From the IMG/VR virus record IMGVR_UViG_3300024433_000001, positions 1 to 58,212 of that record: a stretch of DNA of 58,212 nt; one strand, written 5' to 3'. The translations under genes and the position numbers were made by a program. The notes beneath the pieces are model-generated. The model was not told the origin of the DNA. It worked only from the letters and a program-made list of their open reading frames with translations, and did not search any database. Shown here one piece after another: positions 35,878 through 42,444 of this stretch. The stretch comes from a virus. Each line of letters opens with the position of its first letter. The stretch's first letter is position 1.

Positions 35878-35933
35878 GATATTGCGCCCTCATGGCGAAG
35901 ATTTGCGCCTATAAGCGTGATATTGCGCCCTCA
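35878..35933. repeat. Pair of 15-bp direct repeats
   Basis: GATATTGCGCCCTCA occurs at 35878-35892 and 35919-35933, 41 bp apart, upstream of the excisionase-like gene promoter. It may be a binding site for a regulator acting on that promoter. Confidence 0.6.
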
Positions 35934-36065
35934 ATGAATTGATTCCCCCTAGGTGCATGGAAACGAAATGGAAACGAAAAAGCGCCCAACACCCCTGGGG
36001 ATATTGGACAAAGACAGAAAAAAAGAAACAATACGGAAACAATGCGCCCCTAGCCGGCAGAGAAG

Positions 36066-36266
36066 TCACTTCCCCTTCCGCCTGAAAACCTCAGTTATTG
36101 GCCTGGCCTTAGGGACCTTGTTCTTAGGACGACCAGCACGCCGGATATACTCGTCAAATAATGTTCTGAAACGCAAGTATGCCTCAGAGAATCTGTTGTA
36201 CGCCCCAGCATCCGAGGGCGAGCGCCTCGTGCCGGCTAAATCGCGAAGCAATTGTTTGTCAACCAT
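36066..36266 (-). CDS. Small basic protein, unknown
   Basis: 66 residues, helical, with an Arg/Lys-rich C-terminus (RRAGRPKNKVPKARPITEVFRRKGK). GGAGG lies 5 nt upstream of the ATG. It is transcribed toward the excisionase-like gene. It might bind DNA; no family recognised. Confidence 0.55.
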   Translation of the reverse strand: MVDKQLLRDLAGTRRSPSDAGAYNRFSEAYLRFRTLFDEYIRRAGRPKNKVPKARPITEVFRRKGK

Positions 36267-36659
36267 CGCACCCTCCTCACCTTTTTCTTGCCGACATGAT
36301 ACTCAATCCTACTGCCGGTTGCAAACTCGGCACACAGGGGATCGAGCATCCTGCCGGACAAAAAATGTCCGGCAGGGCCTCTGTGGCCGTCGAGGCCTCG
36401 GTGCTCCCTCAAGGAACTCGGGCGGCGGAGCGTGAGGAAGGGAACTGCAGTACCAGAAGTGGAACTTTAGTGCTGTTTTGGGAACTGCGCAACTGGACGG
36501 GGCACTTTGGCGGTGCAAAAAAGTATTGGCGCAGGCCGGAAAGCCATAAACAGCTGAGAATAAAGCCGTTGCGTTGTTGCAGGTTCCGCGCTCGTGCGAC
36601 AGGTCCGACCGGAACTGCAACAAAACTGCAACAAGCGCCTATCGGATATTGACCGTTAC

Positions 36660-36675
36660 TACCTAACGTTAGGTA
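36660..36675. promoter_or_regulatory. 16-bp perfect palindrome
   Basis: TACCTAACGTTAGGTA is followed by a T-run and preceded by TTGACC at 36649-36654. It can be read as an operator inside a weak plus-strand promoter spacer or as a small terminator hairpin. Confidence 0.4.
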
Positions 36676-36732
36676 TTTTTGTGGCACAGCGTTGCGGTAG
36701 GTCGATCCCAGCACCCATACACCATCATCGAA

Positions 36733-36752
36733 ATGTAAGGTATCGGTTACAT
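36733..36752. promoter_or_regulatory. Operator-like dyad, copy 1
   Basis: ATGTAA-GGTATCGG-TTACAT: 6-bp inverted arms around 8 bp. The core recurs at 36848-36865 with one changed spacer base. A shared arm and spacer in two places suggests binding by one regulator. Confidence 0.5.
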
Positions 36753-36847
36753 TTGGAATCCAGTAGCTATTAAGCCGAAAGGCCTCGTAACCATTGGCGC
36801 GGCAAACTGTTAACTATCATCCGAGGACCTCAAACCACTGGCGTCGG

Positions 36848-36865
36848 TGTAAGGTATAGGTTACA
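36848..36865. promoter_or_regulatory. Operator-like dyad, copy 2
   Basis: TGTAA-GGTATAGG-TTACA, 115 bp from the first copy and identical to it over 17 of 18 positions. Confidence 0.5.
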
Positions 36866-37016
36866 TCCAACACTCGATAAAGTGTCCAGCGCGTGGTGGT
36901 ATTTTGGGGTGGTACTCGGTGGAAACTGCAACAGGGAAGAGGGGCGGGAGGACAAGGTGGGCTGCTGGGCTTAGGCCGCGGCCTTGCGTCACGGTGTGGG
37001 TGCCGACACCTGCCGC

Positions 37017-37046
37017 AATCTCCGGCAATCTCCGGCAATCTCCGGC
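37017..37046. repeat. Three tandem 10-bp repeats
   Basis: AATCTCCGGC three times in a row within the gene-poor region. Short tandem DNA repeat of unknown use. Confidence 0.7.
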
Positions 37047-37127
37047 AAACTAGGACGCCGGCACGCAGAACCGAACCGTAACGCCCCCACCCCGCCGACG
37101 GCCATACGGGCCGTGCCGGCTAAGTCA

Positions 37128-37430
37128 CGGACCGAGCGGCAGGACCCGGCGGTGGGACCGAGCGTTCTAGTAGCCTTCGCCGATCTGCGTCGCAAGCAAT
37201 CGGTAGAGGCCGCCGGTCACGAGCGCGAGCCGAAGGGCGCAACCGACCCTCGCGGCGACAGCCAGGGAAAGAGCGCACAGGTGGAAGGGGTCCACACCGC
37301 CCTGGACGCCGCCGCCCTCGATAAGCATCCGCTTGGCGTGCTAAGTCGCGGACCGAGCGGCACGACGGCCCGGGCGACCGCCGTAGTTAGCCGGCAAGCA
37401 ACATGGCGAGCGCCTCGCGGACCGAGCGGC
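37128..37430. repeat. Three dispersed copies of a 13-bp core
   Basis: CGGACCGAGCGGC occurs at 37128-37140, 37349-37361 and 37418-37430, with partly conserved flanks (taagtc before two copies, acgacgg after two). The copies fall in different reading frames, so the repeat is of DNA or RNA, not of protein. Confidence 0.7.
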
Positions 37431-37548
37431 ACGACGGCGACCCAGCGCACAGCATTATCGTAATCGCGCGACGTGATGCGCTGGTCAAGGACGCACGGGC
37501 GCCGGTGCCCTAGGCCAGGAAGGCCAGCACGCCCCCCTGCCGGCTTGC

Positions 37549-37577
37549 TTGACAAGGACGCCGGCCAGGGCTATACT
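37549..37577 (+). promoter_or_regulatory. Near-consensus sigma70 promoter without a downstream gene
   Basis: TTGACA (37549-37554), 17 bp, TATACT (37572-37577). Transcription would begin near 37584. No start codon with a Shine-Dalgarno site follows before the terminator at 38192. Confidence 0.7.
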
Positions 37578-37583
37578 CCGTCC

Positions 37584-38217
37584 TTGCGTCGCAGTGGACG
37601 AAACTCGGCCCCGCGCCGTGTGGGCCTGGCCTTAGGACTCAGGGCTCAGGGCCCAAGGCCAGAACCCTATATCCGCGGCGCCATGACTATGCTGGGCGTT
37701 GCCGAACAGTTTGAGGGCCGGCAGCGCCCGCATAGTGCCTATCCACCCCAGCGCATACTGGCGCATGAAACCTATAAACCCTTATGTTTCAACAACTTAC
37801 CCTATGCGCGGATACGCCTCAGCGCATACCAGCGCATGAGCGCAAGTACTCATTACCCAACCTCACAGTATAAGCCCCCCGAACTATCATCGGCCCCAGC
37901 TGTTTTGAGGCAAGCGGTCACCGCGTGCGCCTATCTGGCTGATGTGACAAGCCGGCTGGACCGAGCCTGAGTACGTCAAATTGAAGGAACAGCCCGGCTC
38001 GGCTCCCAGACCCGGTCCAAGGCCTAGACACAGCCCGGGGCCAGGGCCCAGACCAGGGCAAAGAACGCGTGTACTTCGCGCCCGCGCCAAAGGCTAAAGC
38101 ACCGCCACGAGTAAGGTTGCGCGGTTTCCAGGCCTCGGCCCAAGAACACGTGTACTTAACGCCCTCCGCCAAAGCCCGGATGCGGCCCAAAACCTACTTA
38201 CGCGTAGGTATTTTTTT
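37584..38217 (+). ncRNA. Candidate structured noncoding RNA, about 630 nt
   Basis: Bounded by the promoter at 37549-37577 and a terminator at 38192-38217. Strong helices are visible: CTGGCCTT (37626-37633) with AAGGCCAG (37655-37662) enclosing GGGC/GCCC; and an 11-bp stem 37694-37704 with 37719-37729. Two copies of a roughly 31-nt repeat (38061-38092 and 38142-38174) with a GTGTACTT core lie near the 3' end. A 95-codon frame from 37682 has no ribosome binding site and looks unnatural. An RNA product is inferred, not shown. Confidence 0.4.
38192..38217 (+). terminator. Rho-independent terminator
   Basis: ACCTAC, loop TTACGC, GTAGGT, A, then seven T. It closes the transcription unit that starts near 37584. 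Confidence 0.7.
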
Positions 38218-38352
38218 CCCAGGGAACATGCGCAGCGCGCCGGCAAACAACCCTTCTGTTTTTCCAAAACTGCGAATTATGATACATATATGAAATCCAC
38301 CCTATCTTATATCTGGACATGTATTACCAGGCAACCAGAGTCTTTTAGCTCA

Positions 38353-38378
38353 AAAACTACCAAAACTACCAAAACTAC
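38353..38378. repeat. 9-bp tandem repeats beside an AT-rich stretch
   Basis: AAAACTACC is present as two full units and one partial unit, followed directly by an AT-rich run (AAATATAAGATATC). The pair of iterons and AT-rich DNA is a common layout of replication origins. Confidence 0.6.
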
Positions 38379-38495
38379 AAATATAAGATATCTAAGGTAT
38401 CTCTAATACACCCTAAACCATATTTGCCACCACTCACCCCCCCCTAACCCCCCTAACCCCCCTTCCCCCCCCGGGGCTGGGCGCCGAGACGCTTT

Positions 38496-38531
38496 AACGT
38501 CAAAACGTCAAAACGTTAAAACGTTTTAACG
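38496..38531. repeat. 8-bp iteron block
   Basis: AACGTCAA twice, AACGTTAA, then AACGTTTTAACG, in register. The last unit is a palindrome. Candidate origin or regulator binding array about 240 bp upstream of the plus-strand promoter. Confidence 0.65.
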
Positions 38532-38664
38532 CCACTATTGAGCTACTGCAGCGATTTCCCGTCGCGGCGGAATCGCCTGAACATGATCCGGTTGACAACT
38601 GCCCTTCGGCCGGGCTACAATAAGATCAATCCGCTGCTGCGGAGGTGGACGGTTCTTGCCGTTG

Positions 38665-38690
38665 GGGCCCATGAGGGCCCTTTTCTATTT
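38665..38690 (+). terminator. Rho-independent terminator
   Basis: GGGCCC, loop ATGA, GGGCCC, then TTTTCTATTT. It insulates the promoter at 38770 from upstream rightward transcription. Confidence 0.6.
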
Positions 38691-38769
38691 CTACAAGAAT
38701 TTCCCTGGGCCAAACCTATCCGTCCATATATCCATACGCGCCATCGGTTTACGGGCCGCAAAAAAAGAC

Positions 38770-38799
38770 TTGACATATGCGGGATATGTCGTGTAAAAT
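38770..38799 (+). promoter_or_regulatory. Strong promoter with an operator in its spacer
   Basis: TTGACA (38770-38775), 18 bp, TAAAAT (38794-38799). Between them GACATAT (38772-38778) and ATATGTC (38784-38790) form a perfect 7-bp inverted repeat with a 5-bp centre, so a bound repressor would block RNA polymerase. It drives the eight-gene plus-strand block. Confidence 0.75.
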
Positions 38800-38841
38800 A
38801 GAGGTAGGTGGACAGGGCAACCAAGGGAGGGTATAAAGCTC

Positions 38842-39342
38842 ATGAAGAATAAGGCAGTAGTAGCAATACGCGGCGGGCGAATAGTCGTGCACGTGCCCAA
38901 CGCGACGGTGCGCAGTGACGGCACTATCTGGTATAGGGGCCGCTATCCCCTGCTTGACAGCGAGGCGGAGGGCGCGCTGCCGGCGGCCGAGGCCGCGCGG
39001 CTTATCAAGGCGGGCAAGCTGGACGATATCCCGGCCTCGATGTACGCTCACATGGGCACGACACAGAGCGGGATGCGGGTGATGTGGTCTGACGACTGGG
39101 ATGCCGAGCGGCGCGCCAAGTACGATACCGAGCATCCGGGCGCCAAGGAGCGCCAAGCGATACGCGCGCTCCTTGCCCAGGCTGAGGACCTGCGCCACCT
39201 CAGTCGTGAGGACAACGCAGGCAGGTACATCCGGCTGACCGTCCGCGCCGCCTTGCGACTATCCGCATGGCGGGAGCAGTATCCCGATGAGGCGCGCGCA
39301 GAGGATATGGCTCGGCTACAAGACCTGGGATTCCTGTGTTAA
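38842..39342 (+). CDS. Plus-strand block gene 1, unknown
   Basis: 166 residues. An N-terminal beta domain (AVVAIRGGRIVVHVPNATVR) is followed by a helical half with many Ala, Glu and Arg (KERQAIRALLAQAEDLRHL, then the C-terminal MARLQDLGF). First gene after the regulated promoter; GGAGG lies 11 nt before the ATG. GC-rich coding unlike the neighbouring minus-strand genes. First-expressed genes in such blocks often target host functions, but no family is recognised. Confidence 0.7.
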   Translation: MKNKAVVAIRGGRIVVHVPNATVRSDGTIWYRGRYPLLDSEAEGALPAAEAARLIKAGKLDDIPASMYAHMGTTQSGMRVMWSDDWDAERRAKYDTEHPGAKERQAIRALLAQAEDLRHLSREDNAGRYIRLTVRAALRLSAWREQYPDEARAEDMARLQDLGFLC

Positions 39343-39372
39343 CTAGGCCAACAACAAAAAGGAGACCGAGTG

Positions 39373-39546
39373 ATGAAGAACGTAAGCTACACGATCGAAA
39401 ACCAGATACTGGTCATCCAAGTCGACCTCAGCAAGCGGTTTGGCCCGTCCAAATCTGGCAAGACGCAGATCATTGCCACGAGCGAGGGCATAGTTGCGCT
39501 CGAGAGCGGGGCCCAGTTGGGCCTCAATGTATTTTGCCGCGAGTGA
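39373..39546 (+). CDS. Plus-strand block gene 2, small protein
   Basis: 57 residues starting MKNVSYTIENQILVIQVDL, with a strand-rich N-terminus and a C-terminal IIATSEGIVALESGAQLGLN. AAGGAG is 8 nt before the ATG. Its first eight residues and upstream leader match those of gene 6 (40726), evidence that one was built from the other. Similar small proteins occur in phages as unknowns. Confidence 0.65.
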   Translation: MKNVSYTIENQILVIQVDLSKRFGPSKSGKTQIIATSEGIVALESGAQLGLNVFCRE

Positions 39547-39553
39547 CAAAATA

Positions 39554-39626
39554 GGCGGGGACTTGCTCCCCGCAGGGCGGCCAGGGTTGGCCGCCGTGTC
39601 GGGAACAAGACCAGAAGGGAGGAAAC
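39554..39626 (+). repeat. Double-hairpin intergenic repeat, copy 1
   Basis: Two stems: GCGGGG with CCCCGC, and GGCGGCCA with TGGCCGCC. A conserved GAACAAGACCAGAAGGGAGG end then supplies the Shine-Dalgarno site of gene 3. Copies 2 and 3 occur at 40291-40367 and 41091-41166. Confidence 0.8.
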
Positions 39627-40079
39627 ATGATAATGACCATACTATCTGCAGGGGCGCTGGATGCGGCTGACACCGATCAGCTGGTTGCGCTAAGGGATGC
39701 CGTGGCGGATGAGCTGGCGCGCCGAACGGGACAGCCCGCCGCCAAGGTGAGGGTGGCGGTCGATTTTGGCGCGTACAACGCGCGCCGCTACGGCAAGCCC
39801 TGGATTGGACGTATAATCGCTTGGCCTGTGGGTGATAAGCCGACGATCACATGGGGTGCCTACATAGGCCGTCACGCATACACCGGCGCCCCTAACGGAG
39901 GCGAGGTAGAGATCATGGCCTATCCCGGCGATATTGTGCGGTGGGGCCAAAAGGACCATCGCGGCCATGACACAGAGGCCCATTGGGGTGTGGTCAACAT
40001 AGACCAGACCATTGCGGAGTTGACCGCTGCCGAGGCGCGGCAGCGGTATGTGGACAAACCGAAAGAGGAGGACGAGTGA
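39627..40079 (+). CDS. Plus-strand block gene 3, beta-barrel-like domain protein
   Basis: 150 residues. A helical N-terminus (LVALRDAVADELARRTGQ) precedes a compact domain with IAWPVGDKPTITWGAYIG, PGDIVRWGQKD, HWGVVNI and the ending LTAAEARQRY. The same domain forms most of gene 6. Proteins with the GDIVRWGQKD pattern are widespread unknowns in bacteria and phages. GGAGG lies 4 nt before the first ATG; the ATG at 39633 is also possible. Its stop overlaps the start of gene 4 (TGATG). Confidence 0.75.
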   Translation: MIMTILSAGALDAADTDQLVALRDAVADELARRTGQPAAKVRVAVDFGAYNARRYGKPWIGRIIAWPVGDKPTITWGAYIGRHAYTGAPNGGEVEIMAYPGDIVRWGQKDHRGHDTEAHWGVVNIDQTIAELTAAEARQRYVDKPKEEDE

Positions 40080-40288
40080 TGACAAAACAAACCAAGGACG
40101 CTCTAAAGGCGGCGCAACTACGGGTGTTGGCAGTACAGCAGGAGCAGCGCGCTGCGGCGCACCTGCGCCAGGCGGCTAAACCCATCTATGCCGGCCAGGA
40201 CGTTATCTGTGCTGACAAGGCGGCGGAATGCCGGGCGTTTGCGGCGCAGAATCGCGCCCAGGCGGATCTGCTTGATCCGCAGCGCTAA
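40079..40288 (+). CDS. Plus-strand block gene 4, small helical protein
   Basis: 69 residues, almost entirely helical and Ala/Gln-rich (LRVLAVQQEQRAAAHLRQA). Its ATG overlaps the stop of gene 3, so the two are coupled. GGAGGACGAG precedes the start as in genes 2 and 6. Function unknown. Confidence 0.65.
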   Translation: MTKQTKDALKAAQLRVLAVQQEQRAAAHLRQAAKPIYAGQDVICADKAAECRAFAAQNRAQADLLDPQR

Positions 40289-40290
40289 TG

Positions 40291-40367
40291 GCAGCGGGGA
40301 GCTTGCTCCCCGCAAGGCGGCTAGGGTTGGCCGCCGTGTCGGGAACAAGACCAGGAAGGGAGGAAAC
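40291..40367 (+). repeat. Double-hairpin intergenic repeat, copy 2
   Basis: Stems GCGGGGAGC/GCTCCCCGC and GGCGGCTA/TGGCCGCC. The C-to-T change relative to copy 1 turns a C-G pair into a T-G pair, so the RNA helix is kept. It ends in the Shine-Dalgarno site of gene 5. Confidence 0.8.
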
Positions 40368-40371
40368 TACC

Positions 40372-40644
40372 ATGAAAACAAAAGAAAAAGTCCGATTCCG
40401 TCTCGGTCCAATCGTGGCTACACCCGGCGCACTCGAGGCCCTGTGCCAGAATAGCGCCAACGGCTTGAAGTATTTACGGCAACACGTCTTGGGCGACTGG
40501 GGCGAAGTCTGCGCTGACGACAAGGAAGCTAACGATCAGGCGCTGATTGACGGCAGTCGACTCCTGAGCGCATACACCCTATCCGATGGCACCAAGCTGT
40601 GGATCATCACCGACGCAGTTATTGACACCCAGGGCAATCGGTAG
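40372..40644 (+). CDS. Plus-strand block gene 5, 'plasmid-related' family protein
   Basis: 90 residues. The pattern LGPIVATPGALEAL, then a His-x-x-GDWGEVC segment, RLLSAY and DGTKLWIITDA is that of a short, widely spread family often annotated as plasmid-related protein, found on plasmids, phages and chromosomes. Its function is not known. GGAGG lies 8 nt before the ATG. It is the best-recognised member of this block and shows the block shares genes with other mobile elements. Confidence 0.8.
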   Translation: MKTKEKVRFRLGPIVATPGALEALCQNSANGLKYLRQHVLGDWGEVCADDKEANDQALIDGSRLLSAYTLSDGTKLWIITDAVIDTQGNR

Positions 40645-40725
40645 GGCACAACCTTGCTACTGCCCGATCAGTATTGATTAGCAAGGGCAACCCATGGCGT
40701 GTTTTGAGCACAAGGAGGACGAGTG

Positions 40726-41175
40726 ATGAAGAACGTGAGCTACACAATCGCAACCGATGAGGCGACCGTCACCTTAGGTGCGGGAACCAAAAACAGACGA
40801 ACAATGATGGAGCAAAGGGTAGTAATCACATGCCGTGATGAAAAGCCTTGGGTTGCGCGTGTAATAAGTTGGCCGATAGACGCTAGGCCAACGATCACGG
40901 GGGGCAGTTATCGGAGCCATCGCGAATATGGTGATGATCTTAACGGCGGGACTGTACAACTTATAGTCTCCCCGGGCGATACCGTGTGTTGGGGTGTAGG
41001 GAACCATCCAGAGACCTATTGGGGTATAGTGCATAGGGGTAAGGGCATTGAGGAGTTGACTGCTGCCGAGGCGCGGCAGCGGTACAATGGCGGCGGGGAT
41101 TTGCTCCCCGCAAGGCGGCCCGCAAGCAGGCCGCCATGTTGGGAGCAAGGCAAACCAGAAAGGAACGGGAAATGA
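40726..41175 (+). CDS. Plus-strand block gene 6, chimera of genes 2 and 3
   Basis: 149 residues. It begins MKNVSYTI like gene 2 and continues with a domain homologous to gene 3 (ISWPIDARPTITGGSY, PGDTVCWGVG, ETYWGIVH, ELTAAEARQRY). Where gene 3 soon ends, this copy reads on through the hairpin repeat, adding a Gly/Arg/Pro-rich tail (NGGGDLLPARRPASRPP). That tail is the translated repeat and is probably a by-product. AAGGAG with 8 nt spacing precedes the ATG. Confidence 0.7.
   Translation: MKNVSYTIATDEATVTLGAGTKNRRTMMEQRVVITCRDEKPWVARVISWPIDARPTITGGSYRSHREYGDDLNGGTVQLIVSPGDTVCWGVGNHPETYWGIVHRGKGIEELTAAEARQRYNGGGDLLPARRPASRPPCWEQGKPERNGK
41091..41166 (+). repeat. Double-hairpin intergenic repeat, copy 3
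   Basis: Stems GCGGGG/CCCCGC and GGCGGCC/GGCCGCC, with a longer second loop than the other copies. It overlaps the 3' end of gene 6 and carries the AAAGGA site of gene 7. Confidence 0.75.
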
Positions 41176-41807
41176 TGAATAGAATTGAAAAGGCTCGACA
41201 AGCACTCGCGCGGTTTGAAGACCGGTTCCGTGCCGAGATCGTTCCCGCCGGCGCGCCGGACCGGCGAAATCTACAGAGGGCGGCTTGTGCCGAGGCCCAT
41301 CAGCGGGCTTGTCTGCCACGGAATATCAGGCGGCGACTCGCCTTGGTGGATGCAATTGGTAGTGCCCGTAAAAGCGAGAGGCTTCGGCAGGCATGGGCGT
41401 TGAGGAAGGCCGAGCCGGGATATCAACTACGGCAAAAAGTGTTCAAAACACTGCGCGCTATGGGGTTCCGGCGGGAGAAGCGCACATCGGGAAAGTCCGT
41501 ATATTATATTCGCGACGGCTATCGGGTCCGAATCAGCGACCATGACGTGCCTGACACGCCGGAACGCGAATACAATTGCCAGAATGGCGGTTTCGGCTGG
41601 GCGCACAGTCCAGACTCACTTGTGATCAATCAGTCTACAACTGAGCTCGACGCGGCATGTTGGCTAGTTGGGGTCCGCTCAAAATTAAGGCGGGGACAGC
41701 TAAGGATAAGAGCGGTATGGCGTTCAGAAAGGAGAGTAAAATATGACAACGATAACGAGCCTGGAAGAATTACTGGTGCTAGAGAAAAAGGGCAAGATTA
41801 TTGTTAA
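41172..41807 (+). CDS. Plus-strand block gene 7, unknown
   Basis: About 211 residues. A basic helical N-terminal part (IEKARQALARFEDRFRAEI) leads to a segment with FRREKRTSGKSVYYIRDGYRVRISDHDVPDTP, a small beta module that recurs in phage unknowns. The last 40 residues are Arg-rich and overlap gene 8 by 65 nt, so the functional protein may end earlier. AAAGGA lies 7 nt before ATGATG. Confidence 0.6.
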   Translation: MMNRIEKARQALARFEDRFRAEIVPAGAPDRRNLQRAACAEAHQRACLPRNIRRRLALVDAIGSARKSERLRQAWALRKAEPGYQLRQKVFKTLRAMGFRREKRTSGKSVYYIRDGYRVRISDHDVPDTPEREYNCQNGGFGWAHSPDSLVINQSTTELDAACWLVGVRSKLRRGQLRIRAVWRSERRVKYDNDNEPGRITGAREKGQDYC

Positions 41808-42444
41808 CGACGATTGCAGGATTGTAGGACATCTTTACGGCGCACTCCCGAACCTGATCGTCGGAGGCAACCTATGGGTTCGAGACGACCTGATCGCCTT
41901 AGGCGGCCTAGCCGTCGGGGACAACCTAATCGCCAAGAGCGGCGAGCTGACCGCCTTAGGCGACCTGACTGTCGGACGCGACCTGATCGTCAAGAGCGGC
42001 GATCTGACCGCCGGACGCGACCTAATCGTCAAAGGCGGCAACCTGACTGTCAAAAGCGGCGACCTGACTGTCGGACGCGACCTGACCGTCAAAAGCGGCG
42101 ACCTGACCGTCAAAAGCGGCGACCTAACCGCCGGACGCGATCTGACCGTCAGGCGTGGCGACCTGATCGCCTTAGGCAACCTAGCGGTCGAGGGCAAGCT
42201 ATGGGTCGGAGGCGACTGGTACTGGTCCCAGATGTCATTGCCCAATGTTGCTGGCACAATGAAACATCATCGCGTATTGCCGGCGCCTTGGCAACGTAGT
42301 TATTGGGCGGATCGCCTTGGCGTCTCCATCCCCGTAAATTGTTACTATGACGCGATTATCGCCGGCCTGGACATTCCCAAGCTACTCCGGCTTCGTAAGT
42401 GGACGCCAACGGAAAGGTGGATACTTAAGTCGTTACAATCTTAA
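41743..42444 (+). CDS. Plus-strand block gene 8, beta-solenoid repeat protein
   Basis: 233 residues. Residues of about 35-150 consist of some 17 consecutive short repeats of six or seven residues on the pattern (G)DLTV(K/G)(S/R), with one hydrophobic pair per turn, as in a regular beta-solenoid. A C-terminal helical cap (ADRLGVSIPVNCYYDAII) follows. Such solenoids act as scaffolds or, in some families, as DNA mimics; no acidic face is obvious here because Lys and Arg alternate with Asp. AAAGGAG lies before the ATG. Strong terminator 13 nt after the stop. Confidence 0.75.
   Translation: MTTITSLEELLVLEKKGKIIVNDDCRIVGHLYGALPNLIVGGNLWVRDDLIALGGLAVGDNLIAKSGELTALGDLTVGRDLIVKSGDLTAGRDLIVKGGNLTVKSGDLTVGRDLTVKSGDLTVKSGDLTAGRDLTVRRGDLIALGNLAVEGKLWVGGDWYWSQMSLPNVAGTMKHHRVLPAPWQRSYWADRLGVSIPVNCYYDAIIAGLDIPKLLRLRKWTPTERWILKSLQS
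41890..42200 (+). repeat. Tandem DNA repeat encoding the solenoid
   Basis: Units related to CGACCTGACCGTC recur at 18-24 bp spacing with almost uniform codon choice. This regularity opens long spurious frames on both strands and would allow length change by slippage. Confidence 0.8.

Larger units (their letters stand above)
36267..38769. other. 2.5-kb GC-rich control region without convincing genes
   Basis: No reading frame here has a Shine-Dalgarno site plus a natural-looking protein. Long frames exist only because the DNA is GC-rich, and repeats recur in different frames. The region contains dyads, tandem and dispersed repeats, a strong promoter with a terminator about 620 bp further on, AT-rich iteron-like blocks near 38350-38530, and a second terminator at 38665. 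It separates the leftward late genes from the rightward block, the usual place for an origin and switch. Confidence 0.65.

Noticed and set aside
36984-37463. A 159-codon plus-strand frame in the GC-rich control region
   Set aside because: No ribosome binding site, Arg/Pro/Thr-biased product, and DNA repeats fall in different frames, so it is an artefact of GC-rich DNA.
37682-37970. 95-codon frame within the candidate RNA
   Set aside because: No Shine-Dalgarno site and no recognisable domain; the strong hairpins favour RNA function.
41814-42299. Long second frame on the plus strand and an opposite-strand frame inside the solenoid gene
   Set aside because: They arise from the periodic DNA repeat; their Arg/Pro-rich products lack start signals and natural composition.
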